A stretch of DNA of 5,600 bases from Aliterella sp. RAGGC_92. Its GTDB lineage: Bacteria > Cyanobacteriota > Cyanobacteriia > Cyanobacteriales > Chroococcidiopsidaceae. Position numbers and translations under genes: made by a program. Shown here piece by piece: positions 5,243-5,600 of this stretch. Positions within the stretch are counted from its first letter, which is position 1. Every line of letters starts with the position of its first letter. Below the pieces are notes generated by a model. It saw nothing but the letters and a program-made list of their open reading frames with translations, was not told the DNA's origin and did no database searches. Where the stretch lies: NCBI GenBank assembly GCA_030826005.1, contig JAPJOW010000258.1:1-5600 (forward strand), in the 5' to 3' direction.

Positions 5243-5600
5243 ATCTGAATAATTTTTGGCTCGGCTATGGATAGCGATCGCCACTATACTTAGTTGATGG
5301 GTCTTAGTGAGTCGAGAGCGCGATCGCTAATTTTCCCCTACTTTTCCACTTTTTATAGCTAGCTTAGAGAAGACTTAAATTTTAAGCTCAAGTTACTCAG
5401 TTAACTATCACAGCAAGAAATTTTATAGGCAATGAAAGATTTATCTAGCCAAGTTACAAATTATTACAATCAATATAAAAATACATCATAAACATCCATT
5501 TATTAACAAATACAATTTCACTAATACCTAGGCAAAATGATAAGAGTGAGTAGTTATTAACAAGTAGATTTTTGATGTTAAATTATAATCAAGCATAAAA

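Larger units (their letters stand above)
2085..5327. repeat. Seven HIP1 octamers (GCGATCGC)
   Basis: Exact copies begin at 2085, 2875, 3547, 4441, 4480, 5274 and 5320. Four lie within coding sequence and three outside it. Partial copies (for example AGCGATCG near 2343, 3612 and 3695) are also present. This density, far above chance for an 8-mer, is the main evidence that the DNA is cyanobacterial. There is no exact copy in 1-2084, which holds the SLH-fasciclin gene; the nearest there is ACGATCGC at about 1164. Confidence 0.9.
5061..5600. other. Upstream intergenic region of the kinase gene
   Basis: I see no gene in these 540 bases. The region holds an imperfect hairpin (5168-5210), a 22-bp palindrome (5221-5242) and two HIP1 sites (5274, 5320). 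It becomes strongly AT-rich from about 5350. Possible weak promoter hexamers for the kinase, read on the minus strand, are TTTAAG and TATAAA around 5352-5380 with 16-nt spacing. A TATAAT at 5584-5589 on the plus strand has no well-spaced -35. A 19-codon plus-strand frame at 5432-5491 is preceded by AGG but looks like nothing known. Whether a divergent gene starts beyond 5600 cannot be seen. Confidence 0.5.

Noticed and set aside
5432..5491. 19-codon plus-strand frame starting MKDLSSQ, preceded by AGG
   Set aside because: It is very short, lies in AT-rich DNA where chance frames are common, and resembles no known peptide.

Overview
The window looks like the chromosome of a cyanobacterium. It is moderately AT-rich and carries seven copies of the octamer GCGATCGC (the HIP1 repeat typical of cyanobacteria). 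Its protein families also fit: a secreted protein with S-layer homology (SLH) and fasciclin domains, a DUF4118/PAS hybrid histidine kinase, and an OmpR-type regulator with an added phosphotransfer domain. I cannot name the genus from this sequence.

All three genes lie on the minus strand, so transcription runs from high to low coordinates. (1) 5061-5600 is a non-coding upstream region with a perfect 22-bp palindrome, an imperfect hairpin and two HIP1 sites. (2) 2997-5060 encodes a membrane-anchored hybrid histidine kinase: four predicted membrane helices, PAS, HisKA, HATPase and a C-terminal receiver. (3) After a 123-nt spacer, 1803-2873 encodes a response regulator ordered receiver, winged-helix DNA-binding domain, Hpt. 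(4) After a 169-nt spacer with two inverted repeats, 391-1633 is an SLH-fasciclin envelope protein gene whose fasciclin domain is broken by two frameshifts about 50 bp apart. (5) 1-390 is AT-rich and I see no gene in it.

The kinase and regulator read as a matched pair. Together they hold exactly the four phosphoacceptors of a His-Asp-His-Asp relay: kinase H291 and D612, regulator H292 and D51. The missing Hpt of the hybrid kinase is fused to the end of the regulator. The SLH-fasciclin gene may be a target of this pair or simply a neighbour; the sequence only suggests a link, through the tandem order and short motifs shared between the upstream regions.

I found no mobile element, CRISPR array, tRNA or rRNA gene. 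The most notable points are the domain architecture of the relay, the double frameshift in the fasciclin domain, the 18-bp hairpin just ahead of the SLH gene start, and the 22-bp palindrome upstream of the kinase. None of them proves a new kind of system.
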